A DNA stretch of 6,607 bases from Rhodospirillales bacterium (GTDB taxonomy: Bacteria; Pseudomonadota; Alphaproteobacteria; Rhodospirillales_A; JACZKS01). Under the pieces are notes generated by a model that saw only the letters and a program-made list of their open reading frames with translations, was not told the origin of the DNA and ran no database searches. The stretch covers positions 1 through 6,607 of the forward strand of contig JABGRG010000156.1 in the NCBI GenBank assembly GCA_018648445.1. Direction: 5' to 3'. This document shows, one piece after another, positions 6,555 through 6,607 of the stretch. Every line of letters starts with the position of its first letter. Position 1 is the stretch's first letter. Both the position numbers and the translations under genes were made by a program.

Positions 6555-6607
6555 TGTGAACCGGCGTGGAATATTGACCCCTTAGCGGGGGTTTTCGGCG
6601 TCCAATA
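6555..6607. mobile_element. Probable terminus of an IS21-family insertion sequence, cut by the window edge
   Basis: From 6555 the sequence begins TGTGAACCGGCG and shows two spaced copies of one motif: CGGCGTGGAATATTGACCCC at 6562-6581 and CGGCGTCCAATA at 6596-6607, offset by 34 bases, with the second cut off at the edge. Short repeated motifs inside a terminus starting TG are characteristic of IS21-family ends, and the CGGCGT..AATnTTGACCCC form is one I associate with that family from memory. The position where the motif block starts is also where the TSUP reading frame loses its family character, supporting an insertion junction. No transposase (istA/istB) is in the window, and the target duplication cannot be seen. 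Confidence 0.6.

Noticed and set aside
6577..6595. ACCCC/GGGGT hairpin followed by TTTT, as a rho-independent terminator
   Set aside because: The stem is only 5 base pairs with a short T run, and it lies within the repeated motifs of the probable insertion-sequence end, which explain it better.

Overview
The window looks like a chromosomal segment of a Gram-negative bacterium. Two Sec-exported proteins (one a predicted outer-membrane beta-barrel), a LolCDE/MacB-type ABC transporter, strong GGAGG-type ribosome binding sites and a GC-rich codon bias (by eye) fit a proteobacterium, perhaps an alphaproteobacterium. That placement is inference only; there is no rRNA or other marker gene.

Left flank (1 to about 867): this part is visibly less GC-rich than the rest. 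Bases 1-365 hold no gene I can support. Next, on the minus strand, comes the C-terminal two thirds of a LysE/RhtB-family amino-acid exporter. Its N-terminal part is missing, so it is a remnant.

Core (868-5348, all plus strand): a small membrane-anchored protein with a winged-helix-like domain is followed after 79 bases by a tight four-gene run. The run encodes a LolD/MacB-type ATPase, an FtsX/LolC/E-type permease, a LolA-like periplasmic protein and an outer-membrane beta-barrel. The ATPase and permease overlap by 14 bases and the other gaps are 9 to 18 bases, so these four are almost certainly one transcription unit. Together they offer one component for each layer of the envelope: ATP-driven extraction from the inner membrane, a periplasmic carrier, and an outer-membrane barrel. 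This is the most interesting part of the window. It resembles the Lol lipoprotein pathway in logic, but adds a dedicated barrel; the cargo (lipoprotein, lipid or other hydrophobic molecule) cannot be read from the sequence.

Right flank (5349-6607): a 5' fragment of a chromate transporter (ChrA) loses similarity after about 90 residues and stops early. Converging on it from the minus strand is a TauE/SafE-type (TSUP) permease gene, nearly complete but lacking its start. At 6555 its reading frame runs into a sequence starting TGTGAACCGGCG with a repeated CGGCGT..AATA motif, which looks like the terminus of an IS21-family insertion sequence continuing past the window edge. The intact core cassette thus sits between decaying or interrupted transporter genes on both sides.
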